Shown here: positions 24,331-33,150 of the stretch, one piece after another
Layout of the letters: each line of letters begins with the position of its first letter
Numbering within the stretch: the first letter of the stretch is position 1
DNA from: DASRAU01 sp036005805
Lineage (GTDB): Bacteria; Acidobacteriota; Polarisedimenticolia; Gp22-AA2
Assembly: GCA_036005805.1 (NCBI GenBank)
Contig: DASYQE010000232.1
Location: 1 to 50,010, forward strand
DNA: 50,010 nucleotides
Direction of reading: 5' to 3'
Translations under genes and position numbers: made by a program
The notes under the pieces: generated by a model
Seen by the model: only the letters and a program-made list of their open reading frames with translations
Database searches by the model: none
Told to the model about the DNA's origin: nothing

Positions 24331-27300
24331 ATGCGTCGCTCCGGCATGCTGCTGTGCCTGCTCGGTTCTTTGGGTCTGACCCTCTCCGGCGCCTCCCTGA
24401 TGGCGGCCTCGGCGTCGAGTACCGGACGCCCCTCCCAGGCTTCGGCCGAGACATCCAAAAAGGAGACCTCCAGGAAGGAACCGGCCGGGAAGAAGGCCGG
24501 CAAGCGGACGCAGAGCGGCCCGGCCGCCCCCTCGGGCCTGCCCAGGCCGATGGCAGGAGGGGATGAGCCCGGCGCCGCCGGAACGATCCACGTCCACGTG
24601 AACGCGCAGGGGCAGACGGTCTACGAGATCGCGCCGGCTCACTTCGACGTGTCGCCGCCCCTGCGCGACCTCGCGGCGAAAGCGATCCCCATGACCGAGG
24701 AGGAAGAGGAGACGCCGGCCAATCCGCTCCTGCCGCGCTGGCGCGTGCCGCATTCGGGCGTGCCCGACCCGGTCGTGCAGTCGGAGATCGGCGGAGGTCC
24801 TTCGCTGCGCCTGCCGATTCAACAGGAGGCGCCGACGATCGGCTTCGACTTCCCCGGCGTGCCGCAGCTCGGAGCGGTTCCCCCCGATACCAACGGGTCG
24901 GTCGGCCTGACGCAGTACGTCATGACGGCGAATGCGCGCTACCAGGTCTGGTCGCTCAACCGCGCCACCAAGACCGCCACCTCCGTGCTCGGCCCGGTCG
25001 CCATCAATACGCTCTGGTCCCTGTTCGGCGGTCCGTGCGAGACGCAGAACGCGGGGGACCCGATCGTCCTGTACGACAAGTTCGCGGACCGGTGGCTGAT
25101 CTCCCAGTTCACCACGGGGATCAGCGGCGGTTCGTACTTCCAGTGCGTGGCGGTCTCGACCACCGGGGACGCGACCGGCACGTACAACCGCTGGGCGTTC
25201 GCGGTGCCGGGCGGGATCTTCGGCGACTACCCGCACTTCGGGGTCTGGCCGGACGCCTACTACATGATGGCGCACGGCTTCTCCGCGCCCTCGGCGGGCG
25301 GCACCTACATCGGCGGAATCTTCGCGGCGATGGACCGGCCGCGCATGCTGGCGGGAATCGCCGGCGCCACCTGGCAGGTGATCCTCGACCCGAACGAAGG
25401 CGGACACATGCCTGCCGACCTCGACGGCGTCACCCCGCCGCCGACCGGCGCCCCCGGAATCTTCGTGTCGATCCACGGGACGTCGATGACCTTTTACCGG
25501 ATGAAGGTGGACTTCAACACGCCGGCCAACACCGTCCGCACGGTGCAGGGGACCTCGCCGATCGCGCCCGCCACCGGCGCCTGCATCCTCGCCCCGACCC
25601 CCGCGACCTGTATTCCGCAGCCGGGCACGACGAAGCTGCTCGACTCTCTCGGCGACCGCCTGATGTACCGCGCCGCTTACCGCAACTTCCTCGATCACGA
25701 ATCGCTGGTGGTCAGCCACTCGGTCGATCCGTCGGTCACCGGGGTGCAGTCGGGCGTGCGCTGGTACGACTTCCGCATGTCGGGCGGCCCGTCGGCGACC
25801 TGCCCGTCTTATCCGTGCACCCTCCAGCAGGGGACCGTCGCCGATGTGGCGAACGGGCGCGCCCGCTGGATGCCGTCGATCGCCATGGACGGGGCCGAGA
25901 ACATCCTCGTCGGCTACAGCACGTCAGGCAAGACCAACACCGTCGAGAACCACAGCATCCGATACACCGGCCGCGCCAAGAACGATCCGCCCGGCCAGAT
26001 GACCGTTCCCGAAGGGACGATCCTCACCGACAAGTTCAACAACACCAACAACAGCCGCTGGGGCGACTACACCAGCATGAGCGTCGATCCGACGGATGAC
26101 TGCACGTTCTTCCACGCCAACGAGTACTACACCGCCGCCAACGTCTGGGCGACCCGCGTCACCTCGGTCGCCTTCCCCGCGGGGAGCGGCGACGGCGCCT
26201 GCCCCCCGACCGCGTGCGCGTCGCGTCCGGCGTCGGCCCCGGTGATGGGGGCGACGACGGTGCCCGGGCTCAACCAGGTGCAGATCAACTGGACCGGCAT
26301 CGCGCCGCAGCCCGGGTCGTACGCCATCGAACGGGCGGTCGGAGCCTGCGGCGGCGAAGGGCTGTACCAGCCGCTGACGGCGGTCGCCGGGACCGCCACG
26401 AGCTTCACCGACACGACCGTGCAGGGCGGTCTGACCTATTCCTACCGTGTCGTGGCGGCGTCGGATGCCGGCGGTCGCTGCCAGGCGGCGGTCGCCTCGA
26501 GCTGCGTCTCCGCCACGGCGACCGGCACCTGCAGCCTCAAGCCGCAGTTCACGGGGGCGGCGTCGGCCTCGAGCGACGGCGCCTCGACGTGCGGCATCGA
26601 CCTGAGCTGGAGCGCCGGCAATTCCTCCTGCCCGCTGACGCCGAACGTGCGCTACAACGTCTATCGCGGCACGACGCCCGACTTCGTGCCGGGCGCGGGC
26701 AATCGCATCGCCGCCTGCGTGGCGGGCCCTTCGTCGTACACCGACACCGCCAACGTCGCGAGCGGCGTGACCTATTACTACGTGGTGCGCGCCGAGGACG
26801 ACAGCACCGGCAACGGCGGCGCCTGCGGCGGGAACGAGGAACAGAACGGCGTCATCGTCAACGGCACCGCCTACGGCCCCGGCCTGCAGTCCTCGGCCGG
26901 CACCTGGACCGACAACGGCGGGGACGGCACCTCGCTGCTGCGGCTGAACGTCGCGGGGACCGGAGACACGACCGATCCGGCCTGGCGTTTCGTGAAGACG
27001 GCCAACGACGCCGGTGCGAACCACACACCGGGCGGCGCCTTCGCCTACCGCAACGCCGGGCCCGCCGCAGGGGACGCTTATTTCCCCAGTGTCTGCGCCG
27101 AGATGCAGACGCCGCCGCTCCAGATCGGGGCGGGCACGGTCAATCTGACCTACTGGGAGCGTCACCAGATGGAGTATCACTGGGACGGCCTCGTCGTGGA
27201 GTACGCGCTGAACGGCGGGCCCTGGACCACGGTCCCGGCCCCGAGCAATGCGGCCGCGGGCTGCTCCGCCACCGACTCGGTGACGAACTGGGAGACCCTG

Positions 27301-27972
27301 AGCTGCACCGGCGTGCCGGCGGGGAACGCCTGCGGCTATCCGACGACCCAGAACGCCATCAACGGGCCGCTCGCCGGCGGGGTGGACTGCAACTCGTGGG
27401 TCACCAGCTCCGCGGTGGTGTCGTACGTGCACCGCTGCCATCCGCTCACGGCGCTCGAGCCGGGGAACACGATCCAGTTCCGCTGGCGCTTCACGTCGGA
27501 CGAGGCGGCGGAGTTCGCCGGCTTCTATCTCGATGACATCGCCGTCACCAACATCAACCTGCCGAATGCCTGCGTGCCGAACGCGTGCGGCGTCGACGGC
27601 GCCGCGTGCGACGATGCCAATGCCTGCACCACCGGGACCACCTGCAGCTCCGGCGTCTGCGGCGGCGGGAGCGTCGTGCCCACGGCTCCGATCGGCAACA
27701 GCGTCGCGTTCGGAGCCGACAACTCGACTCTCAGCTGGAGCGATCCGCCGGGCAACTACAACGTCTATCGCGGCCTGCGGACGTCCCCGTGGACGTACGA
27801 CCAGACCTGCCTGCAGTCGCACGTGGCGGCGTCGAGCGTCAGCGATGCCGGGGCGCCGTCGCCGGGCGGCATCTTCTTCTACCTGATCACGCGCATCACC
27901 GCGTGCGGCGAGTCGACGCCCGGGAACGATTCCTCCGGGTCGCCGCGGCCGAACCCGGCCCCCTGCCCGTAA
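24331..27972 (+). CDS. Large secreted multidomain protein with fibronectin-like modules
   Basis: A 1213-residue exported protein. The ATG at 24331 follows GGGGAGA and begins a signal peptide (LLCLLGSLGLTLSGASLMAAS); an in-frame TTG 18 bases upstream is rejected. Residues 25-75 are Lys/Ser/Pro-rich. Residues 165-620 form a conserved-looking beta-rich domain (GAVPPDTNGSVGLTQYVM, DPIVLYDKFADRWLISQF, DYPHFGVWPDAYYMM) that I recognise only as a domain of many bacterial extracellular proteins without known function. Two fibronectin-III-like modules (about 630-733, 735-848), a MAM-like sandwich (850-1075) and a Cys-rich plus fibronectin-like end (from 1079) follow. That end is shared with the oxidase encoded at 13.8-16.8 kb. 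An adhesive or matrix role is inferred. Confidence 0.85.
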   Translation: MRRSGMLLCLLGSLGLTLSGASLMAASASSTGRPSQASAETSKKETSRKEPAGKKAGKRTQSGPAAPSGLPRPMAGGDEPGAAGTIHVHVNAQGQTVYEIAPAHFDVSPPLRDLAAKAIPMTEEEEETPANPLLPRWRVPHSGVPDPVVQSEIGGGPSLRLPIQQEAPTIGFDFPGVPQLGAVPPDTNGSVGLTQYVMTANARYQVWSLNRATKTATSVLGPVAINTLWSLFGGPCETQNAGDPIVLYDKFADRWLISQFTTGISGGSYFQCVAVSTTGDATGTYNRWAFAVPGGIFGDYPHFGVWPDAYYMMAHGFSAPSAGGTYIGGIFAAMDRPRMLAGIAGATWQVILDPNEGGHMPADLDGVTPPPTGAPGIFVSIHGTSMTFYRMKVDFNTPANTVRTVQGTSPIAPATGACILAPTPATCIPQPGTTKLLDSLGDRLMYRAAYRNFLDHESLVVSHSVDPSVTGVQSGVRWYDFRMSGGPSATCPSYPCTLQQGTVADVANGRARWMPSIAMDGAENILVGYSTSGKTNTVENHSIRYTGRAKNDPPGQMTVPEGTILTDKFNNTNNSRWGDYTSMSVDPTDDCTFFHANEYYTAANVWATRVTSVAFPAGSGDGACPPTACASRPASAPVMGATTVPGLNQVQINWTGIAPQPGSYAIERAVGACGGEGLYQPLTAVAGTATSFTDTTVQGGLTYSYRVVAASDAGGRCQAAVASSCVSATATGTCSLKPQFTGAASASSDGASTCGIDLSWSAGNSSCPLTPNVRYNVYRGTTPDFVPGAGNRIAACVAGPSSYTDTANVASGVTYYYVVRAEDDSTGNGGACGGNEEQNGVIVNGTAYGPGLQSSAGTWTDNGGDGTSLLRLNVAGTGDTTDPAWRFVKTANDAGANHTPGGAFAYRNAGPAAGDAYFPSVCAEMQTPPLQIGAGTVNLTYWERHQMEYHWDGLVVEYALNGGPWTTVPAPSNAAAGCSATDSVTNWETLSCTGVPAGNACGYPTTQNAINGPLAGGVDCNSWVTSSAVVSYVHRCHPLTALEPGNTIQFRWRFTSDEAAEFAGFYLDDIAVTNINLPNACVPNACGVDGAACDDANACTTGTTCSSGVCGGGSVVPTAPIGNSVAFGADNSTLSWSDPPGNYNVYRGLRTSPWTYDQTCLQSHVAASSVSDAGAPSPGGIFFYLITRITACGESTPGNDSSGSPRPNPAPCP

Positions 27973-28023
27973 CGCGGCGGGGGCCGGGAGGACGGGATCG
28001 CGGATCGCGCGTCCGGGCGATCG

Positions 28024-28254
28024 CTAGACGGTCACGCCGCGCCGGCTCGTCAGGAGCAGTGCGCCGCCTGCCACGAGCGCGCCGACGCTCAGCCAGAGCG
28101 GGATGTTGATGGTCTCGCGGTCCTTCACCGCGACCTCCAGGGATCCGACCTTGAAGCCGTGCGAGTCCTTGGTGTAGGTGAAGCTGCCGTAAGCGATCCC
28201 GAAGAGTCCGACGACGATCAGCACGATGGCGACGAGACGGAGGTCGAGTTTCAT
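28024..28254 (-). CDS. DUF3185-type two-helix membrane protein
   Basis: A 76-residue inner-membrane protein with two hydrophobic segments (LVAIVLIVVGLFGIAYG and LWLSVGALVAGGALLLTS) enclosing a short polar loop with the KDRETINIPLW sequence typical of DUF3185. Function is not known for the family. Its start lies 7 bases behind the stop of the OmpA lipoprotein gene, and the TGAGGCGG around that stop acts as its ribosome site, so the two are co-transcribed and probably translationally linked. Pairing with an OmpA-like peptidoglycan-binding protein suggests an envelope-stress role, which is inference. Confidence 0.82.
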   Translation of the reverse strand: MKLDLRLVAIVLIVVGLFGIAYGSFTYTKDSHGFKVGSLEVAVKDRETINIPLWLSVGALVAGGALLLTSRRGVTV

Positions 28255-28261
28255 GGCCGCC

Positions 28262-28948
28262 TCACTTCGCCTTCGCCTTGAGCAGCAGATCGACGCGGCG
28301 GTTCTTCGCCCGGCCGTCGGTGCTGTCGTTGCTGGCGACCGGCTGCCCCTCGCCGTACCCCTGCGGGGCCATGCGGGCCGGGTCGATGCCCTTGCCGGTC
28401 AGGTAGGCGACGACCGACTGGGCGCGCCGCTCCGACAACGCCTGGTTGTGCTCCTCGGTGCCGGTCGAGTCGGTGTGTCCCTGCACGATGATGGCGGTCT
28501 TCCTGTATTCCTGGAAGACCTGTGCCGCGTCATCGAGGGAGTCCTGAGCCTGCGGCTTGACGATGGCCGAGTCCACATCGAACAACACGTCCGACTGGAA
28601 GTGGACGAGCAGCGTGTCGTCGCTCACCCGCTCGACCGTCGTGCCGGGGATGTGCCCGAGCTTCTCCTCCTGGTGATCCATGTAGACGCCGACGCCGGCG
28701 CCGATGCCGGCGCCGATCGCCGCACCTTCGAGAATGTGATCCGCCTTGCGGGAGCCGGTCAGGGCGGCGATCGCCGCGCCTGCGGCGGCGCCGATGCCGG
28801 CACCTTTCGCCGTCTTGTCCTTCTTGGTGACTTTCGTTTCGTCCGGGGGTGGCGCGCTCGCCGTCTTCGTCGAGGCGCAGCCCGCCTGGCCGATCAAGAG
28901 AAGCGCGATGAGGCCGGCCGCCGCGCGGCCGATGCGGGTCATGGTCAT
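28262..28948 (-). CDS. OmpA-family peptidoglycan-binding lipoprotein
   Basis: A 228-residue lipoprotein. GGAGGG precedes the ATG at 28948, preferred to an in-frame GTG at 28960. The lipobox is LIGQAGC with the lipidated Cys at 24. Residues 46-90 form a glycine-zipper segment (GAGIGAAAGAAIAALTG and GAAIGAGIGAGVGVYM). Residues 110-225 are an OmpA_C domain: FDVDSAIVKPQAQDSL, IVQGHTDSTGTEEHNQALSERRAQSV and NRRVDLLL. OmpA_C binds diaminopimelate in peptidoglycan, so the protein should tether the outer membrane to the wall (YiaD-like design). It is the first gene of a pair with the DUF3185 protein. Confidence 0.92.
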   Translation of the reverse strand: MTMTRIGRAAAGLIALLLIGQAGCASTKTASAPPPDETKVTKKDKTAKGAGIGAAAGAAIAALTGSRKADHILEGAAIGAGIGAGVGVYMDHQEEKLGHIPGTTVERVSDDTLLVHFQSDVLFDVDSAIVKPQAQDSLDDAAQVFQEYRKTAIIVQGHTDSTGTEEHNQALSERRAQSVVAYLTGKGIDPARMAPQGYGEGQPVASNDSTDGRAKNRRVDLLLKAKAK

Positions 28949-29146
28949 CGTTCCCTCCACAGTTGTGTGGTTTCCGGTACGCCCCGCTCTTCATGCAAGC
29001 GGAACGCCGGGAGGCGGGCCCCCGGGTCGCGCCGGCGCCCGGGTTCGCGATTTTCCGACGGGACGCTCAGGGAGATCCCGGAACCGCGCGGCGGGACGAC
29101 CTGGGCCGCGGCCACCTCGACGGCGGTCCGGTCCCAACCCGCGGGC

Positions 29147-29299
29147 CTAGCCGCGGCGCTTGAAGAACTGCACCTGGCGCTCGTGCTTCACCGCCGCGGC
29201 GCGGGTGCGGAAGGTGCCGAGGTTGCGCCGTTTCCCGGTGCGCGGGTCTTTCTTGCGGGAGGAGAGACGATACCCTCCGGAGCGCAGCTTCCGGATCAT
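29147..29299 (-). CDS. 50-residue basic protein coupled to ligD
   Basis: A short protein of 50 residues (MIRKLRSGGYRLSSRKKDPR, then TGKRRNLGTFRTRAAAVKHE and a basic end). GGAGGGCCCG precedes the ATG at 29299, and that ATG overlaps the ligD stop as ATGA, so translation is coupled to ligD. About a third of its residues are Arg, Lys or His. I recognise the pattern SRKKDPxTGKRRNLGTFxTRAxAxKHERxVQxFK as a recurring small hypothetical protein in several phyla, without known function. Position at the end of ku-ligD suggests a role in end joining or DNA binding; this is inference. The segment GTFRTRAAAVKHERQVQ could be one helix after a beta-hairpin, like AP2/integrase N-terminal arms. Confidence 0.78.
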   Translation of the reverse strand: MIRKLRSGGYRLSSRKKDPRTGKRRNLGTFRTRAAAVKHERQVQFFKRRG

Positions 29300-31998
29300 C
29301 GGGCCCTCCTGGGCGCGCCGGTGAGGCCGACGGCGCTCTTCATCTCCGCGGTGATGGTCTGGCGGCAGGCGGCGAAGCCGGGCCACGGATCCGGCAGGTC
29401 CAGCCGTTCGGCGGCGTTCTTCACGGTCCACGCGTCGCCGCGCAGCGACAGGTCCAGCTCCTCCCAGGCGAGCGGCATCGACACGCTCGCGCCCGGACGG
29501 GCGCGCGTCGACCACGCCGCGACCGCGGTCGCCCCGCGTCCGTTGCGCAGGTAGTCGAGGAAGATGCGCCCGCGCCGCTGCGCCTTCAGGAGGTTCGTCG
29601 TGTACTTCTCCGGTTCGCGGCGGGCGAGGTCCTCGGACAGCGCGCGGCCGAACTCCTTCACTTCGTCCCAGCCCTGGCGCCGGCCGAGCGGGACGCAGAC
29701 GTGCATGCCCTTGCCGCCCGTGGTCTTCAGCCACGAGCGCAGCCCCAGCTCATCGAGCCGCGCACGAAGGGCCAGGCAGCCTTCGACGACGCGCTTCCAC
29801 GGAAGCCCGACGTCGGGATCGACGTCGAAGATCATCAGGTCCGGGTGCTCGACGCGCGCGGCCCGCGAACCCCAGACGTGCAGCTCGAGCACGCCGAGCT
29901 GCACCAGCGCCAGCAGACCTTCGACGGAGGCGGCGTAGAAGTACGCACCGCGCGTCTTCTCGGTCTGCGGATCGTCGAGCGAGATCGGGCGCAGACCGCG
30001 CGGCAGCGGCGGCTCGAGGTGCTTTCCCCAGAAGCAGAACTTCCCCAGGCCGTCCGGACAGCGGTACACGGTGAGCGGACGGTCCTTGATGTACGGCACG
30101 ATGCGCTCGCGCACCGCCAGGTAGTACTCGACCAGCCCGCGTTTCGTGATGCCGTCCTGCGGATAGAGCACTTTGTCCGGATTCGTCAGCGTCAGTCCGG
30201 GCGGCAGGCCGGCCGGCGCCTTCGCCGCGCCGCGCGCCCCGTGCGCGCGGGTCGCCGGCACGCGCCGCACCGCCGGTCCGCGCGGCGTCGCGGCCCGGGC
30301 GGGACGCAGCTCGGTGCCGGCCGCCTCGCCCGCGGTCTCGGCCGGCGTCTTGTCGGCGCGCAGTCCGCGGAACGTCGGATGCCGCAGGATGCCGTCGCGC
30401 GTCTTCTCGGTGAAAGCGACGTCGGCGACGAGCGCTGGCCGCACCCAGTGGACCCCGCGGGACGCGGCGCCGCGGGGGACCGGATCGACCGGAGGCTTCG
30501 CCACCGCCAGCCCCTTCAGGCGCGGCGTCAGATCGCGCAGCAGGCGATCGTTGAAGCCGGTGCCGACGCGGCCGACATGCACGATGTGGCCGTTCTCCGC
30601 CTGGCCGAGGACGAGCGAGCCGAAGCCGTGGCGGCTGCCCTGCGGGTCGGTGTAGCCGACGATGGCGAACTCGCGGGTCTGCAGGCACTTGATCTTCACC
30701 CAGTCGGCGCCGCGCCCGCCCCGGTAGGGGCTGCGGGCCCGCTTGGCGAGGGTGCCTTCGAGCCCCGATCGGCAGGCCCGGGCGAAGAACGCCTGGCCGC
30801 GCCCTTCGACATGATCGGAGTAGCGGATCGGGCCGCTGTTCCCCGCGTCACGAAGAAGCGCTTGCAGGGCGCGCTTGCGCTCGAGCAGCGGGACCGCGCG
30901 CAGGTCGGAGCCGTCGAGGAAAGGCAGGTCGAAGACGAAGTACACCAGGTCCTTGGCGCGGCGCGCGTCGCCGAGGGCCGTCTGCAGCTCGCCGAAGCTG
31001 CTCACCCCGTTCCTGCCGAGCACCACGATCTCGCCGTCGAGCCACGCGGAGCGCAGCGGCAGCCGCGTGGCGGCCGCGGCGACGGGCGCGAACGCCGCGG
31101 TCCAGTCGTTGCCGCGGCGCGTGAAGAGCCGCGCCTTTCCCGCGTCGATCCGGCAGAGGGCGCGGTAGCCATCGAACTTGATCTCGTGCAGCCAGTCGGC
31201 GCCGCCGGGCGCCTCGTCGACCAGGGTGGCCAGCTCCGGCTCGAGCCGCGCCGGCAGCGACGCCCTCCGGGCTCCCGGGAGATCGGCGGCTCGCGCTGAG
31301 GCGGACGCCGGCTGGCGCCGCGCCGCCGCCGCCGCGCCACCGCTCGCACGCGCGCCCGATCGCGACGCGTCGCCGGCGGCGGATCGGACCGCGCGGCCGG
31401 GAGCGGGTCGCCCGGAATGACGATGGAACGACGGCCCGATCTCCTCGACGGTGCGGCCGCTCACGACGCTTCTCGGCAGCTCGTCCACGATGTCGACCTT
31501 GGCGCCGGGGCGGGCCGCCTCGTCGTCGTGCTTGATCAGCAGCCACTGCTCCTTGTTCCCCCGGCGCTGTTTCGTCCGGACCAGCACCCACGAGCCCTGC
31601 AGCTTCTCGCCGTCGAGCCGGAACTTGAGCGAGCCGCGGTGATAGGCGGCGCGCGCATCGCCCTCGGGGATCCAGGCGCCGCGGTCCCAGACGATCACCG
31701 GCCCGCCGCCGTACTCGCCTTTCGGAATCACGCCCTCGAAGCGGTTGTATTCGATCGGGTGATCCTCGACGTGCACCGCGAGGCGGCGCACCTTGGGGTC
31801 GAGGCTCGGCCCCTTCGGGATGGCCCACGATTTCATGACGCCGTCGAGCTCGAGACGGAAATCGAAGTGCAGGCGCGTCGCGTCGTGCTTCTGGATGACG
31901 TAGGCGAGTCCGCCCCGCCGCCGGCGCGGGCGCGGCCGGCCGCGCGGCTCGGGCGTGCGTTCGAAGCGGCGCTTGCGTCGGTAGGTGCGGAGCGCCAC
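29296..31998 (-). CDS. ligD: ATP-dependent DNA ligase D (NHEJ, PE-LIG-POL)
   Basis: A 900-residue multifunctional end-joining enzyme. The N-terminal 3'-phosphoesterase domain (30-170) keeps its active-site residues H38, H44, D46 and H80 in QKHDATRLHFDFRLE and VEDH. A low-complexity Ala/Arg linker (195-245) leads to the ligase domain (250-560) with the adenylated Lys K274 in HEIKFDGYR, then an OB-fold region. The primase/polymerase domain (about 605-890) has LTNPDKVLYP and the catalytic Asp pair D725/D727 in IFDVDPD. The order matches Pseudomonas-type LigD. It joins double-strand breaks with Ku. Start is GTG at 31998, 6 bases behind the ku stop, with GAGGC upstream. A basic Arg-rich stretch (1-30) precedes the PE domain. 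Confidence 0.97.
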   Translation of the reverse strand: MALRTYRRKRRFERTPEPRGRPRPRRRRGGLAYVIQKHDATRLHFDFRLELDGVMKSWAIPKGPSLDPKVRRLAVHVEDHPIEYNRFEGVIPKGEYGGGPVIVWDRGAWIPEGDARAAYHRGSLKFRLDGEKLQGSWVLVRTKQRRGNKEQWLLIKHDDEAARPGAKVDIVDELPRSVVSGRTVEEIGPSFHRHSGRPAPGRAVRSAAGDASRSGARASGGAAAAARRQPASASARAADLPGARRASLPARLEPELATLVDEAPGGADWLHEIKFDGYRALCRIDAGKARLFTRRGNDWTAAFAPVAAAATRLPLRSAWLDGEIVVLGRNGVSSFGELQTALGDARRAKDLVYFVFDLPFLDGSDLRAVPLLERKRALQALLRDAGNSGPIRYSDHVEGRGQAFFARACRSGLEGTLAKRARSPYRGGRGADWVKIKCLQTREFAIVGYTDPQGSRHGFGSLVLGQAENGHIVHVGRVGTGFNDRLLRDLTPRLKGLAVAKPPVDPVPRGAASRGVHWVRPALVADVAFTEKTRDGILRHPTFRGLRADKTPAETAGEAAGTELRPARAATPRGPAVRRVPATRAHGARGAAKAPAGLPPGLTLTNPDKVLYPQDGITKRGLVEYYLAVRERIVPYIKDRPLTVYRCPDGLGKFCFWGKHLEPPLPRGLRPISLDDPQTEKTRGAYFYAASVEGLLALVQLGVLELHVWGSRAARVEHPDLMIFDVDPDVGLPWKRVVEGCLALRARLDELGLRSWLKTTGGKGMHVCVPLGRRQGWDEVKEFGRALSEDLARREPEKYTTNLLKAQRRGRIFLDYLRNGRGATAVAAWSTRARPGASVSMPLAWEELDLSLRGDAWTVKNAAERLDLPDPWPGFAACRQTITAEMKSAVGLTGAPRRAR

Positions 31999-32004
31999 GG
32001 CGCC

Positions 32005-32922
32005 TCAGTGCGCGTGGCGCCGTCGCGACGCCGCCGCGTGATGCCCGGAGCCTCCGGCCGGAGCATGGGCCCGCGCCGCGGCGCGCGCAGGCGTGCGGCG
32101 TCCGTGCCCGCCGCGGCCTGAAGCGCGGCCGTTGCCGCCCGCCTCGAGGCTCTTCTTGAGGAGCGGCATCAGGTCCACGACCTTGCCGCCGCGCTTCGGC
32201 GCCGGGGGCTCGCTCTCGTCGATCTCGTTGGTCCTGCCGGAGGCGATCCTCTTCTTGATCAGAGCCATCACGTCGTCGGTGAAGGTGTCCTTGTAACGGC
32301 GCGGATCCCAGTCCACCTCCATGCCCTTCACGAGCTGCGTCGCCATGTCGGCTTCCTGTTTCGTGACGCGCGCCTTGCGAGCGTCGGGGACCTCGAGCCC
32401 TTTCGTCGTGCGGAGCTCGTGGGCCCAGCGCAGCAGTTCGAGGACGAGCACGCCGTCCCGCTCGAGGAGCGCCGCCAGGTGCTGCTTCGAGCGGATGACG
32501 ACGGTCGCCAGGCCCACCCGGCCGGTCCGCCGCAGCGTCTCGCGCAGCAGCGCGTAAGCCTTGGCGCCACCCTGCCCCGGCTCGACGTAGTACGGGCGCT
32601 CGAAATACAGCGGCGAGATCCTGCCCGCCTCGACGAACCCGACGATGTCGATCGTCTGGGTCGCCTCGACGTTGGCGCGCTTGATGTCCTGGTCGGTGAC
32701 GACGACGAAGCGACCGCGGTCGTACTCGTAGCCGCGGACGATCTGCTCCCACGGCACTTCCTCGTCGGTCTTCTTGTTGACGCGCTTGTAGCCGATGGGG
32801 TTGAGGTCGCGGCGGTCGAGCTGGTGGAACGACAGCTCGTCCGAGCTCTCGGCGCTGACCAGCGCGACGGGGATGCTGACCAGCCCGAAACTGATGCTTC
32901 CTTTCCAGAAGGCGCGTGGCAT
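32005..32922 (-). CDS. ku: Ku homodimer, DNA end-binding protein
   Basis: A 305-residue bacterial Ku. The start MPRAFWKGSISFGLVSIPV at 32922 is typical for the family, with GAGGT 5 bases upstream. The core ring domain (2-260) has the family landmarks HQLDRRDLNPIGYKRVNKKT, EVPWEQIVRGYEYDRGRFVVV, FVEAGRISPLYFERPYYVEP and DPRRYKDTFTDDVMALI. A C-terminal extension of about 45 residues is rich in Gly, His, Arg and Ala, like the basic tails that help Ku slide on DNA and recruit LigD. It is the first gene of the ku-ligD-small protein operon, and a good promoter lies 20-55 bases upstream. The open frame continuing to 33780 is chance and was left out. Confidence 0.97.
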   Translation of the reverse strand: MPRAFWKGSISFGLVSIPVALVSAESSDELSFHQLDRRDLNPIGYKRVNKKTDEEVPWEQIVRGYEYDRGRFVVVTDQDIKRANVEATQTIDIVGFVEAGRISPLYFERPYYVEPGQGGAKAYALLRETLRRTGRVGLATVVIRSKQHLAALLERDGVLVLELLRWAHELRTTKGLEVPDARKARVTKQEADMATQLVKGMEVDWDPRRYKDTFTDDVMALIKKRIASGRTNEIDESEPPAPKRGGKVVDLMPLLKKSLEAGGNGRASGRGGHGRRTPARAAARAHAPAGGSGHHAAASRRRHAH

Positions 32923-32947
32923 GTGTGACCTCGAGGATCTCGTTTCG

Positions 32948-32976
32948 AGAATACGCCGCGCGTGGGGGAGCGGCAA
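32948..32976 (-). promoter_or_regulatory. Predicted promoter of the ku-ligD operon
   Basis: On the minus strand TTGCCG (32976-32971) and TATTCT (32953-32948) are 17 bases apart, placing transcription start near 32941, about 20 bases ahead of the ku ATG. It is one of the best sigma70-like matches in the window. Confidence 0.55.
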
Positions 32977-33150
32977 TGCCGCACAGCACGGACGACGGCC
33001 AGGCCGCGCCTGGGGCGCCACGCCGGACACCGCCACGGCGCGCCCGGTTCGCGGCGAGGTCGCGATCGATCGACGGCTCCGTGGCAGGGGATTTGCGTTC
33101 CTCCGTGCGGGATGCGTTCGAAAAGCATCCGTATTCCAAGGAGGAACGCT

